Positions 1 to 6,228 of a stretch of DNA of 9,426 bases are shown here, in pieces. The notes under the pieces were generated by a model that made no database searches, had not been told where the DNA came from, and saw nothing but the letters and a program-made list of their open reading frames with translations. How positions within the stretch are numbered: position 1 is the stretch's first letter; each line of letters opens with the position of its first letter. The translations under genes and the position numbers were made by a program. The stretch is from a bacterium (GTDB lineage: Bacteria; UBA10199; DSSB01). The stretch lies in the NCBI GenBank assembly GCA_030426445.1, contig JAUHYS010000066.1, positions 1 through 9,426 on the forward strand. The letters run 5' to 3'.

Positions 1-546
1 CAATTTTTAAAATCTATCCGCCGTACTGGATACGGAGAAAGTTTATTTTTTGATTGGCGCTACCTTAATGATGGTTCGGATAATCCAGAGTTCGAACTTA
101 ATCGACCCGAGTTTAAAAAGGCTTCAATACTCGTCACACGCAATAATTTTGGTTGTGGATCTTCACGAGAACATGCGGTCTGGGCAGTGATGCAATACGG
201 TTTTAAGGCGGTGATTGCACCCAAACAAGGTGAGATCCCGGCTTTTGCAGATATCTATCACAATAATAGTATTAAAAATGGCCTGCTCAATATTCAGCTC
301 AAAGATTCTGAAGTCGAAGAAATTTTTCAGATGGTCAGCCGCTTCCCTGGGATGGAGCTTACCATTGACCTCCCCGAGCAAAGAGTTGTTTTACACTTAG
401 ATGAAGAGATTTCCTTTCATTTTGATATAGACTCAAGCCAGAAAGAAACCCTGATTGCAGGACTGGATGAAATTGGACTCACTTTAAAACTTGTAGAAAA
501 AATTTCACAGTTTGAATCACAATACGATCCACAAAGAACTTGGTAG
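1..546 (+). CDS. leuD: 3-isopropylmalate dehydratase small subunit, 5'-truncated by window edge
   Basis: The small (swivel-domain) subunit of isopropylmalate isomerase. With LeuC it converts 2-isopropylmalate to 3-isopropylmalate in leucine biosynthesis in the cytoplasm. The reading frame is open from base 1, so the visible 181 codons lack only the N-terminus; the gene's own start lies outside the window. The family signature NFGCGSSREHA is encoded at about 148-180, followed by the usual FADI(Y/F)xNN..KNG block. The C-terminus has the typical DEIGLTL segment and ends in a tryptophan. Compared with the common IAPSFADIF, this protein reads IAP-KQGEIPA-FADIY, an in-frame insertion of about six residues, and it has Ser where NNCxKNG usually has Cys. 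leuC is presumably upstream, outside the window. The next gene follows on the same strand after 46 bp. Confidence 0.93.
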   Translation, partial: QFLKSIRRTGYGESLFFDWRYLNDGSDNPEFELNRPEFKKASILVTRNNFGCGSSREHAVWAVMQYGFKAVIAPKQGEIPAFADIYHNNSIKNGLLNIQLKDSEVEEIFQMVSRFPGMELTIDLPEQRVVLHLDEEISFHFDIDSSQKETLIAGLDEIGLTLKLVEKISQFESQYDPQRTW

Positions 547-568
547 GAGCTCACTTTAGTCTTATACA
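540..568 (+). promoter_or_regulatory. Possible sigma-70 promoter for the VC0807-family gene
   Basis: TTGGTA (540-545), a 17-bp spacer and TATACA (563-568) make a fair sigma-70-type match that begins in the last codons of leuD. It would give a short leader for the gene starting at 593. That gene has no clear Shine-Dalgarno sequence (the upstream bases are A/T-rich). Read-through from leu genes is an alternative. Confidence 0.3.
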
Positions 569-592
569 ATCATATTTAAAGAATACTTTTTA

Positions 593-1339
593 ATGAACGA
601 CACCATTCCCCATAAAAGCATCGAAACAAAAAAACTCTCAAAAGATGAAAACCCGCTACTTAATCTTTTATTTAATGTCGTTATCCCTGCCATTATTTTA
701 ATCAAGTTAGGTAAAAAAGACTATTTAGGCCCTATTTGGGGACTGGTAGCGGCCTTGAGTTTTCCCGTCATTTATGGAGTTTACGACGGTATCTATCGCA
801 AAAAATTTAATTTTATTTCTGCATTGGGGTTTTTCAGCATCCTCCTTACAGGAGGGATAGGTCTTCTAAAAATCAATAAAGATTGGATTCCCATTAAAGA
901 GGCCAGTGTTCCCGCTTTAATTGGTATTGTCGTTTTAGCCTCGTTATTTTTTAAAAGTGATTTTGTAAAAAAGCTTCTATTTCAAGAAAAAATTTTTGAA
1001 GTCGAAAATATCTCACAACAAATTGAAGCTCAAAACAAACAGGAAAGTTTTAATAAGCTCTTTAAACAAATTACGCTTATCTTTGCAGCCTCTTTCTTTC
1101 TTTCCTCTGTTCTCAATTACGCCCTCGCAAAATGGATCATTGTCAGTGAAACTGGTACCGAAGCCTTTACAGAAGAACTTGGCAAAATGACCGCACTTAG
1201 TTACCCGGTGATAGTTTTACCTTCCATGATTATCATGTTTTTTGCTCTTTGGTGGCTGATCCATGGCCTCAAAAAACTCACCGGCTGGGAACTCAAACAC
1301 ATTTTAAAAGGTCTCGAAGAAGCCGAAAATAATAAATAA
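593..1339 (+). CDS. VC0807-family integral membrane protein
   Basis: A 248-residue polytopic protein of the VC0807 type, a family of uncharacterised inner-membrane proteins with a fold reminiscent of intracellular septation protein A. Six hydrophobic segments are visible at about residues 22-39, 46-64, 73-92, 104-120, 160-178 and 203-223. Charged loops lie between helices 4 and 5 (about 121-159) and at the C-terminus. The hallmark N-terminal part is here: the first helix (NVVIPAIIL), then GP..GL..AL.FP..YG.YD and a Lys/Arg-rich turn. No catalytic motif is recognisable and the role is unknown. The ATG at 593 is the first start after leuD and gives the full hydrophobic N-terminus; there is no strong ribosome binding site. 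Its stop is followed 4 bp later by a hairpin that fits better as a terminator for the opposite strand. Confidence 0.72.
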   Translation: MNDTIPHKSIETKKLSKDENPLLNLLFNVVIPAIILIKLGKKDYLGPIWGLVAALSFPVIYGVYDGIYRKKFNFISALGFFSILLTGGIGLLKINKDWIPIKEASVPALIGIVVLASLFFKSDFVKKLLFQEKIFEVENISQQIEAQNKQESFNKLFKQITLIFAASFFLSSVLNYALAKWIIVSETGTEAFTEELGKMTALSYPVIVLPSMIIMFFALWWLIHGLKKLTGWELKHILKGLEEAENNK

Positions 1340-1368
1340 AAACCCCATATTAATATCATTAATATGGG
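1331..1368 (-). terminator. Intrinsic terminator of the (now truncated) tRNA gene, - strand
   Basis: Bases 1344-1354 and 1358-1368 form a perfect 11-bp stem (CCCATATTAAT / ATTAATATGGG) with a 3-nt loop. On the - strand the stem is followed by G then TTTTTATTTATT, a proper U-tract. On the + strand the following bases are TTAGTGGG, so it is a poor terminator for the VC0807-family gene, although it may act weakly in both directions. The position immediately 3' of the tRNA acceptor end suggests it is the native terminator of the original tRNA gene. Confidence 0.65.
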
Positions 1369-1371
1369 TTA

Positions 1372-1410
1372 GTGGGCAGGGAGGGAATCGAACCCCCGAC
1401 ACGAGGACCC
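1372..1410 (-). other. tRNA 3'-end fragment, candidate attachment-site (att) scar
   Basis: Read on the - strand, this is the 3' part of a tRNA: variable region GTGTC, a T arm with stem GGGGG / CCCTC around the TTCGATT loop, acceptor strand CCTGCCC, discriminator A, then C (CCA not fully encoded). No matching 5' acceptor strand (GGGCAGG), D arm or anticodon stem is present in the next 100 bases, so the gene is not complete. Instead the sequence runs into an AbiGi-like coding remnant at about 1405-1414. The TTTGGG just 5' of the fragment could be part of an anticodon loop, but the isotype cannot be assigned. Such 3' duplications are left where tyrosine-recombinase elements integrate in tRNA genes. 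No integrase or intact tRNA copy is seen in this window. Confidence 0.65.
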
Positions 1411-1732
1411 AAACTTAGAAACCGAAGCTGTATGTTTTTCTGAAACGCCTCTAGAACATATTTATTCTCTAGTCTCTGAAATAAATGGGAGAAGCTGCCA
1501 GTTCAAAAAATATGGTCTAATTTTTACTAAAAAATGTGTCAGAGAAAAAGGAGCTAGCCCCATATGGTATATCAACCATCTCACAACAGGTGGTTCTCGC
1601 ATTAGAACTGCTTTAGATAGATTAAAGAATTTTCTTATATCAACAGCAGGTATTCCACTATCTCTTAGGTTTTTAAGAAGGTCCTTTATTCCTAAAGATG
1701 TTGTACATAATAAAGGTTTAGGATCTTTTTAA
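1409..1732 (+). pseudogene. 5'-truncated AbiGi-like abortive-infection protein remnant
   Basis: One frame is open here to the TAA at 1730-1732 and gives about 107 protein-like codons with no credible start. Conserved-looking blocks are AVCFSETPLEHI near the beginning (about 1427-1462), then YGLIFTKKCVREKGASP and WYIN. The order CF(S/T)E.PL, YG..F.K, KG..P.(W/F)Y(I/V)N resembles the AbiGi type of abortive phage-infection proteins and their DUF2971-like relatives; I recall this from the families and could not test it. The N-terminal 50 or more residues expected before the CFSE block are missing, and the frame instead runs back into the tRNA 3' fragment. The gene was therefore probably beheaded by recombination at that point. 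Its 3' end overlaps the convergent immunity gene by 15 bp. Confidence 0.5.
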
Positions 1733-2167
1733 CTTTTCTAAAAATTCTTTAAGTTCGTTGAGGTTAGTTTTCCACTCGGAAACGGGGTGACCTTCATCAG
1801 TAACTGTTATACGTGTATCTATATGAATATAAGGGTTATTTAAATCTAAAGGAGCTTTTAATTCACTAAGACGAATGAGTTCTTGTTGTACATAGATATC
1901 CTCATCTGTCTCATAATAAAGAACCCACCACAATATAAAAGTTGTTGCCTTGGGGTCTCTCATACTTTGTATTAAAAGGGTATGTTCTTTTTGATTAATA
2001 ATTCTTTTAAGGCCTTCAGCCCACTGTCTTTTATAATCTTTTACCTGCCAGTACGAAAGTGGTATATGAAAGGTTTCTTTGTCACCATCCATAATAATTT
2101 GACCGTAACAAATCTTTTCACCTTCCCAAATTTCAGGTTCTGAGATGACCTCTATAGAGAATGTCAT
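1718..2167 (-). CDS. CdiI-like immunity protein paired with the Ntox21-like toxin
   Basis: A 149-residue, acidic, soluble protein without signal peptide or membrane helices. It resembles CDI immunity proteins in the order CYG.I..GD...F..PLSYW...DY..QW...L, then the (I/F)LWW.LY block, the NPY.HI segment and the EGHPVSEW segment near the C-terminus. In polymorphic-toxin systems such a protein binds and neutralises the nuclease domain encoded just upstream. The start is 2 bp after the toxin stop, with an AAGAGG Shine-Dalgarno inside the last toxin codons, so translation is coupled and specificity is almost certainly for the 2170-3204 toxin. Its tail overlaps the convergent AbiGi-like remnant (1718-1732), and no terminator is visible. 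Confidence 0.72.
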   Translation of the reverse strand: MTFSIEVISEPEIWEGEKICYGQIIMDGDKETFHIPLSYWQVKDYKRQWAEGLKRIINQKEHTLLIQSMRDPKATTFILWWVLYYETDEDIYVQQELIRLSELKAPLDLNNPYIHIDTRITVTDEGHPVSEWKTNLNELKEFLEKLKRS

Positions 2168-2169
2168 GG

Positions 2170-3204
2170 TTACCTCTTAATATAGTTTAAATTTTTATCA
2201 TAAGTACCTAGACGGATTTTCTTTTGGTACATTTTCCAACCTTTTGACACATTATGCGCCTCTCTGTCTGGGGTAATATATAATTTACCGTTAGTAAAAA
2301 CCAACTCTCCATGAGAATTAAAAGGAGGATTCTTAACCTCTTTATCAAACCCCAGTTTTTTAGCAGCTTCTCGTGCTTCTTTATTGGTCATTATATCTGA
2401 AGGATCTTTAGGTCCACGTGTTTTAATATTTTTTTGTCTTTTAGAACTACTTCGTTTTTCCTTTGCCCGACTTTCTAGATACTGCTTTTGTGCATCGGTA
2501 TAAGTCGTTAAATGACCCGTCATCGAAAGCGCTCCTGCACTGACAAGTGTTGCTCCTGCGGCCAAGCCAGGACCTGCAACAATTGTGCAAGCTCCTGCTG
2601 TGCTCACTTCGCAAGCTGCCGAAACTCCCATCATGGTCCCACCTTTGACCATCAATGCACTATCTACCATCACACCCACAGCAGAACCATCCATACGGCC
2701 CTTCCAGTAGGTTGACTCGCTACCTGCATGTTGACGCTTAAGATCAAACTTCTCTGCAATGGCATCCCCAATTGGGGTCATTGGATTAATACCATCTCCA
2801 AAGCCCGAGGCATAGGTGATCCCTTCATTAAAATCATTTTTACCGGATTGATAAGCCTCTCGATAATGTGGACTCTCGATCAAATGGTTTTTGATACCCA
2901 AGGCAGAAGCCGCTTGATTACGCATTTCCGTCAAAGGAAAAACTAAGCCTTCGATATATCCTTGTGTCGAGTCGGCTTGGGCCTTTAAATTATCCCAAGT
3001 ACTCGGCTCGGGTTTTTTGTTTTGTTCAATTTTTTGCAGATTTGTTTTTGGTAAAGTTTCCTGTTTAAAAACAGGAGGCGCAGGACTGAAGTCTAGCTTT
3101 TCAGTGGGTGTGAATGCTTGCTGTTCTTGTTCGGGAACTGCATCAGTTGAATAGGAATTTTGTGTAGCTCCCTGTATCAGCGAAGTTGAACTGGCTTCAG
3201 TCAT
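2170..3204 (-). CDS. Polymorphic toxin A: shared N-terminal region plus Ntox21-like C-terminal RNase domain
   Basis: A 344-residue modular toxin. Residues 1-70 are polar and Gln/Thr/Pro-rich and probably disordered. Residues 71-173 form a soluble region of unknown family. Residues 174-230 are a Gly/Ala-rich hydrophobic stretch that could insert into membranes. A Lys/Arg/Ser linker follows at 246-268, then the C-terminal domain at about 271-344. That domain has the Ntox21 pattern: (A)AKKLGF, then SHGELVF.NGK.YITPD, H, WKM and RLGTYD. Ntox21 is a bacterial toxin family linked to CDI and other polymorphic toxins, thought to be an RNase. The first 246 residues are nearly identical to toxin B (5053-6117), while the tails are unrelated. 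There is no Sec signal, so the secretion route is unknown. AGGAGG lies 5 bp before the ATG. The immunity gene follows 2 bp downstream. Confidence 0.8.
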   Translation of the reverse strand: MTEASSTSLIQGATQNSYSTDAVPEQEQQAFTPTEKLDFSPAPPVFKQETLPKTNLQKIEQNKKPEPSTWDNLKAQADSTQGYIEGLVFPLTEMRNQAASALGIKNHLIESPHYREAYQSGKNDFNEGITYASGFGDGINPMTPIGDAIAEKFDLKRQHAGSESTYWKGRMDGSAVGVMVDSALMVKGGTMMGVSAACEVSTAGACTIVAGPGLAAGATLVSAGALSMTGHLTTYTDAQKQYLESRAKEKRSSSKRQKNIKTRGPKDPSDIMTNKEAREAAKKLGFDKEVKNPPFNSHGELVFTNGKLYITPDREAHNVSKGWKMYQKKIRLGTYDKNLNYIKR

Positions 3205-3228
3205 AATTTCCTCCTGACTATTCGGATA

Positions 3229-3244
3229 TGCAGTTTATATGCCA
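3229..3244 (-). promoter_or_regulatory. Candidate sigma-54 (-24/-12) promoter of toxin A
   Basis: On the - strand this reads TGGCATATAAACTGCA. It has the invariant GG and GC dinucleotides at the spacing of the sigma-54 consensus (TGGCAC-N5-TTGCW); the mismatches are at weaker positions. The predicted start is near 3218, just ahead of the AGGAGG ribosome binding site at 3210-3215, which gives a leader of only about 14 nt. The identical 16-mer precedes toxin B. No good sigma-70 hexamer pair was seen between this element and the ATG. Confidence 0.5.
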
Positions 3245-3313
3245 AAGAAAATCCAAAACTTAAAGCATCTTTTCAGCTGATTTTTATAGAGTTTTTTTAG
3301 GCGGCAACAAAAT

Positions 3314-3376
3314 AAGTCCAATTTTTAAAAATGGGAGAGTTTGATTTTCGGAGGGTGCAGTTCGGAAATTGGACTT
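3314..3376. promoter_or_regulatory. Four-site motif array / dyad upstream of toxin A (candidate enhancer)
   Basis: There are four GTYYRA-like sites: GTCCAA (3316-3321), GTTTGA (3339-3344), GTTCGG (3360-3365) and TTGGAC (3369-3374, inverted). Site starts are spaced 23, 21 and 9 bp. The outermost 11 bp, AAGTCCAATTT (3314-3324) and AAATTGGACTT (3366-3376), are perfect inverted repeats. The array lies about 96-158 bp upstream of the predicted sigma-54 start, where enhancer-binding proteins usually sit. As an RNA hairpin it could instead end transcription from the nucleotidyltransferase remnant, but no T-tract is clear. Confidence 0.45.
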
Positions 3377-3408
3377 TTAACTTGAATTACTTTAATTTGA
3401 AAAGTTTA

Positions 3409-4102
3409 CTATAAGTTATTTAAAATATCCAATATCCTTCGAGCTCGTTCCTCTTGATTTCTTCCGGGTGTAAGATGACCTAGAATACTTTGCTGAAACT
3501 CTTCCTTGTTAACTAAAAAAGAAATCTCTTTTCTTAAATAATCAAGAATCTCAACGGGAGCTTTACTCAACTCTTCTCTAAGCTTAGGATACGAATCTAG
3601 CAGAAAGACAACATCCTCTAAATCCTTACTAGAATAAATATCCCTTTTGCCTCGATTGACAAAAGCAGCTATTTTTACCGCTAAAAAATAAGGAAAAGTA
3701 AGAATTTTTATCTTAAGTCCAGAGGGCAGTTGGTAATGAATGGCAGCTTTTATTCCAGGAAGATACCATTTATTAGAAAAACCTAAAATGGCCTCATCAG
3801 TGGGCATAATATCTACGACTATCCCTTTATAGCTCCATCGGCATATAGGAGAATTAGGAAACAACTGATTCTTAAAACCCAAAATTCTGAGTCTATTTTC
3901 AAGCTGATTGTATTGCTGGTAGGAAACGATTTGTACAATACAATCGACATCCTCAGTTGTCCGAATACCAGACTTTAAGCATCTTTTCATTCAGGTAAAG
4001 AGAAACAGCTGTGCCGCCTATAAAAACAAGCTCATGCAAGAGTTCCTTTAAACCAGAAGCAACCATTTCAATCATCTCGATATGAATATTTTTATAACTC
4101 AT
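3409..4102 (-). pseudogene. Frameshifted nucleotidyltransferase (AbiEii/MNT-like), partner of the wHTH gene
   Basis: The gene starts at the ATG at 4102-4100, which overlaps the TGA of the upstream wHTH gene (ATGA coupling). The first frame encodes MSYKNIH... through FIGGTAVSLYLNEKMLK, then drifts out of frame and stops at 3953-3955. The +1 frame continues as SGIRTTEDVDCIVQ... to the stop at 3409-3411. Shifting at 3971-3980 (CTTAAAGTC on the - strand) restores about 230 residues. These have the nucleotidyltransferase signature GG(T)...(E)DVD, followed by a region typical of AbiEii/MNT-type toxins that includes FLAVKIAAF and KDLEDVVFLL. The break falls between the GG and DxD motifs, so neither piece can form the active site. 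A sequencing error or programmed shift is possible, but the site is not an obvious slippery heptamer. Confidence 0.72.
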
Positions 4103-4629
4103 TCACTTAATAACCTTTTTTTGATTTCTTCTTGGGCTAATTTTCGTTCTCTCAACTTTCCTATTCGAAGAGCATCAATTAAAGCGAGTAACTCATAAAG
4201 CTCGGGAAATTTTAAAGCCACTTTGGGAACAGAGGGATATAAGGGAGTGACGGAAATTCCCTTTTTTCTACCTTGAGGATAAGACCAGACGTAACAGTCT
4301 CGTTGATTAGAAACTATTTTTTTATTTAATGGTTTAACTGAATGTGCTGTTGGAACCCCTTTTACAACTCCATTAACTTGGCTTGGAAATACAAAACGAA
4401 TACCATGACTCAAAAACTCTAATAGGAAGTTCCTTTTGGGCCTCCGTGTTAAAGGATCATAAAGATCACAGGCTTTAGCGCGCTTAAGTGCTTGATGTAC
4501 TTCAGACTGGCTCATGCCTAAATCTTTAGCCAGTTCTGAAAAAATCCAAGACCGATCTTCTTTCCAAATTAGAAGCCTTAAAAGTACTAATATATCTTGA
4601 GGTTTAAGTTGTAGACTCTTCGTATTCAT
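4099..4629 (-). CDS. Winged-helix regulator, antitoxin-like partner of the nucleotidyltransferase
   Basis: A 176-residue cytoplasmic protein. Residues about 10-65 form a MarR-like winged helix-turn-helix: hydrophobic helix 1, then SELAKDLGMSQSEVHQAL as the HTH, then a basic turn (RRPKR). The middle contains the GVPTAHS and YVW.YP.G segments, and the C-terminus has PLYPSVPKVAL..PELYELLALIDALR with a basic helical tail. I recognise this arrangement as the regulator that commonly precedes an AbiEii-like nucleotidyltransferase gene, which is what follows here with a 4-nt ATGA overlap. It probably represses its own promoter through the dyad at 4650-4704. The promoter places the transcription start at the ATG itself, so the mRNA may be leaderless. 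Exact biochemical partnership is inferred. Confidence 0.72.
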   Translation of the reverse strand: MNTKSLQLKPQDILVLLRLLIWKEDRSWIFSELAKDLGMSQSEVHQALKRAKACDLYDPLTRRPKRNFLLEFLSHGIRFVFPSQVNGVVKGVPTAHSVKPLNKKIVSNQRDCYVWSYPQGRKKGISVTPLYPSVPKVALKFPELYELLALIDALRIGKLRERKLAQEEIKKRLLSE

Positions 4630-4635
4630 AAAATG

Positions 4636-4704
4636 ATTATGATACTTCTATTCGCAAACTGCAAATATATTTTCATTTTACGAATTTATTTTCTATTTGC
4701 GAAT
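4636..4704 (-). promoter_or_regulatory. Promoter with inverted-repeat operator for the wHTH gene
   Basis: On the - strand, TTGCAG (4659-4664), a 17-bp spacer and CATAAT (4636-4641) form a sigma-70-type promoter. Its start would fall on or next to the A of the ATG at 4629, with no Shine-Dalgarno sequence. Perfect 9-bp inverted repeats ATTCGCAAA (4650-4658) and TTTGCGAAT (4696-4704) flank the -35 region, and the left arm sits inside the promoter spacer. This suggests autorepression by the wHTH protein. The rest of the 123-bp gap between 4630 and 4752 holds no gene. Confidence 0.5.
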
Positions 4705-4752
4705 ATTCTTTTTTAAGAAATATGAAAAAGGTAGCATTCTAATATTACAGAA

Positions 4753-5046
4753 TTAATCCTCTGAACAAACAATCTCAAAAAATAAATCCTCGGGTTGTTG
4801 GTTTAAAAATTCAACTGAGTGTTGATAAGCCTCTTCGATTTCTAATTCTGAAAAATCAACGCTGTGTTCTAAACTGGGCTGGATAGTTTTTGCATCTATT
4901 TTATAAAACCCATCAACACCTAATATTTTCATTTTTTCGCGATAACACTCTTTTATAAATTCCAAACTTGTTTCTTTTGTAAAAAGGAAATAGGTTCCGC
5001 GATCTATAGCAGCTTTATTTCTAAATTTAATTTCTATTTTATTCAT
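4753..5046 (-). CDS. Immunity protein for the colicin-E5-like toxin
   Basis: A 97-residue acidic cytoplasmic protein with no signal or membrane segment. It starts 6 bp after the stop of the E5-like toxin gene, in the position where polymorphic-toxin loci carry the matching immunity gene. Visible features are the N-terminal KIEIKFRNKAAIDRGTYFLF block, IQPSLEHS in the middle and an acidic C-terminus. It shares nothing obvious with the other immunity protein at 1718-2167, as expected if each is specific to its own toxin tail. No clear ribosome binding site is seen, so expression probably depends on coupling to the toxin message. The family name is not certain; the role is inferred mainly from position, size and charge. 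Confidence 0.65.
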   Translation of the reverse strand: MNKIEIKFRNKAAIDRGTYFLFTKETSLEFIKECYREKMKILGVDGFYKIDAKTIQPSLEHSVDFSELEIEEAYQHSVEFLNQQPEDLFFEIVCSED

Positions 5047-5052
5047 AAAATA

Positions 5053-6117
5053 TTATTTCGAAATATATGGGTTTACGATAGTTCTGTCTGGAGCCCAAGA
5101 TCTTGTACGATCGCTGACTTGAATAATACTTTTAGTTATATCATCCACTACAATATGTGAACCATCTTTATTGAAATATGCTGTGGCTTTATTATTATTT
5201 GCCTTATTTAAGGCTTCCCGCTTTGTAAAAGGCTGTTTTTTTGTTTTTTCTATCAACTCATTTGTCCAGCCTCTCTTAATCATTTGATCTCTAATTTTCT
5301 TTGGAATATTAAGCTCACCTATTTTAGTAGAATCCGATTTCTTTTTTACCTTTCTACTTCCAGCACTTTCTTCCTTCACCCGACTTTGTAAATACTGCTT
5401 TTGTGCATCGCTATAAGTCGTTAAATGGCCCGTCATCGAAAGAGCCCCTGCGCCAGCAAGAGTCGCACCAGCGGCCAAGCCAGGCCCGGCAACAATCGTA
5501 CAAGCTCCTAATGTGCTCACTTCGCAAGCTGCCGAGCCTCCCATCATGGCCCCACCTTTGACCATCAAGGCACTGTCTACCATCAAACCGACAGTAGAAC
5601 CATCGATACGGCCCTTCCAATAAGTTGACTCACTACCCGCATGTTGTCGCTTAAAATCAAACGTCTCCGCTATGGCATCGCCAATCGGAGTCATTGGATT
5701 AATACCATCTCCAAAACCCGAGGCATAGGTGATCCCTTCATTCAAATCATTTTTACCGGATTGATAAGCCTCTCGATAATGTGGACTCTCGATCAAATGG
5801 TTTTTGATACCCAATGTAGAGGCAGCTTGATTACGCATTTCCGTCAAAGGAAAAACTAAGCCTTCTATATAACCTTGAGTCGAGTCGGCTTTGGCCTTTA
5901 AATTATCCCAAGTACTGGGCTCGGGCTTTTTGTTTTGTTCAATTTTTTGCAGATTTGTTACTGGAGAAGTTTCTTGTTTAAAAGCAGGAGGCATAGAACT
6001 AAAGTCTGGCTTTTCAGTGGGTGTGAATGCTTGCTGTTCTTGTTCGGGAACTGCATCAGTTGAATAGGAATTTTGTGTAGCTCCCTGTATCAGCGAAGTT
6101 GAACTGGCTTCAGTCAT
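5053..6117 (-). CDS. Polymorphic toxin B: shared N-terminal region plus colicin-E5-like tRNase domain
   Basis: A 354-residue paralogue of toxin A with the same first 246 residues apart from scattered substitutions: polar N-terminus, unknown soluble region, hydrophobic Gly/Ala-rich segment at 174-230. After a basic linker (about 247-265) the C-terminal domain at about 269-354 matches the colicin E5 ribonuclease pattern: an (I/R)DQMIKRGWT.ELI helix, ATAYFNKDGS, VVDD.T..IIQVSDR and a final W.PD block. Colicin E5 cleaves the anticodon loops of tRNAs with queuine-type anticodons (Tyr, His, Asn, Asp); family membership suggests the same type of activity here. There is no Sec signal. AGGAGG (6123-6128) precedes the ATG and the promoter is the same sigma-54-like element. 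The immunity gene follows after 6 bp. Confidence 0.82.
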   Translation of the reverse strand: MTEASSTSLIQGATQNSYSTDAVPEQEQQAFTPTEKPDFSSMPPAFKQETSPVTNLQKIEQNKKPEPSTWDNLKAKADSTQGYIEGLVFPLTEMRNQAASTLGIKNHLIESPHYREAYQSGKNDLNEGITYASGFGDGINPMTPIGDAIAETFDFKRQHAGSESTYWKGRIDGSTVGLMVDSALMVKGGAMMGGSAACEVSTLGACTIVAGPGLAAGATLAGAGALSMTGHLTTYSDAQKQYLQSRVKEESAGSRKVKKKSDSTKIGELNIPKKIRDQMIKRGWTNELIEKTKKQPFTKREALNKANNNKATAYFNKDGSHIVVDDITKSIIQVSDRTRSWAPDRTIVNPYISK

Positions 6118-6141
6118 GATTTCCTCCTGACTATTCAGATA

Positions 6142-6157
6142 TGCAGTTTATATGCCA
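6142..6157 (-). promoter_or_regulatory. Candidate sigma-54 (-24/-12) promoter of toxin B
   Basis: The 16 bases are identical to the element before toxin A (TGGCATATAAACTGCA on the - strand), with GG and GC at sigma-54 spacing. The predicted start is near 6131, just before the AGGAGG at 6123-6128. Confidence 0.5.
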
Positions 6158-6228
6158 AAGAAAATCTAAAACTTAAAGCATCTTTTCAGCTGATCTTTAT
6201 AGAGTTTTTAGAAGGCGAAACAAAACAA

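Larger units (their letters stand above)
2461..3385 (-). repeat. Paralogous repeat copy A (toxin N-terminal coding region plus upstream control region)
   Basis: This segment matches 5374-6300 in the same orientation. Over the coding part and the first 85-90 bp upstream the two copies differ only at scattered bases. Farther upstream the similarity decays but the motif spacing is kept, until about 3385. At the other end the similarity stops sharply at about codon 246, where the toxin tails begin. The copies are therefore homologous cassettes carrying different toxin tails, and they are large enough for homologous recombination. Confidence 0.85.

Noticed and set aside
1371..1450. A complete tRNA gene on the - strand
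   Set aside because: Only the T arm and 3' acceptor strand are present. The upstream bases cannot form the 5' acceptor strand, D arm or anticodon stem, and instead read as an AbiGi-like protein on the + strand.
2512..2946. Two open frames on the + strand opposite the toxin A head, and similar ones opposite or within toxin B
   Set aside because: They lie entirely inside the well-supported toxin genes, have no ribosome binding site or recognisable domain, and recur in both copies only because the underlying toxin sequence is repeated.
3314..3376. Integron attC-like recombination site
   Set aside because: The inverted repeat has about the right size, but the required RYYYAAC/GTTRRRY core pairs at the ends are not clear. 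The same array sits upstream of, not after, a cassette-like gene in both copies, and no integrase is visible.
4737..4754. Terminator for the immunity B gene
   Set aside because: Only a 5-bp A/T-rich stem (ATTCT / AGAAT) with an 8-nt loop and no following T-tract. Too weak to call.
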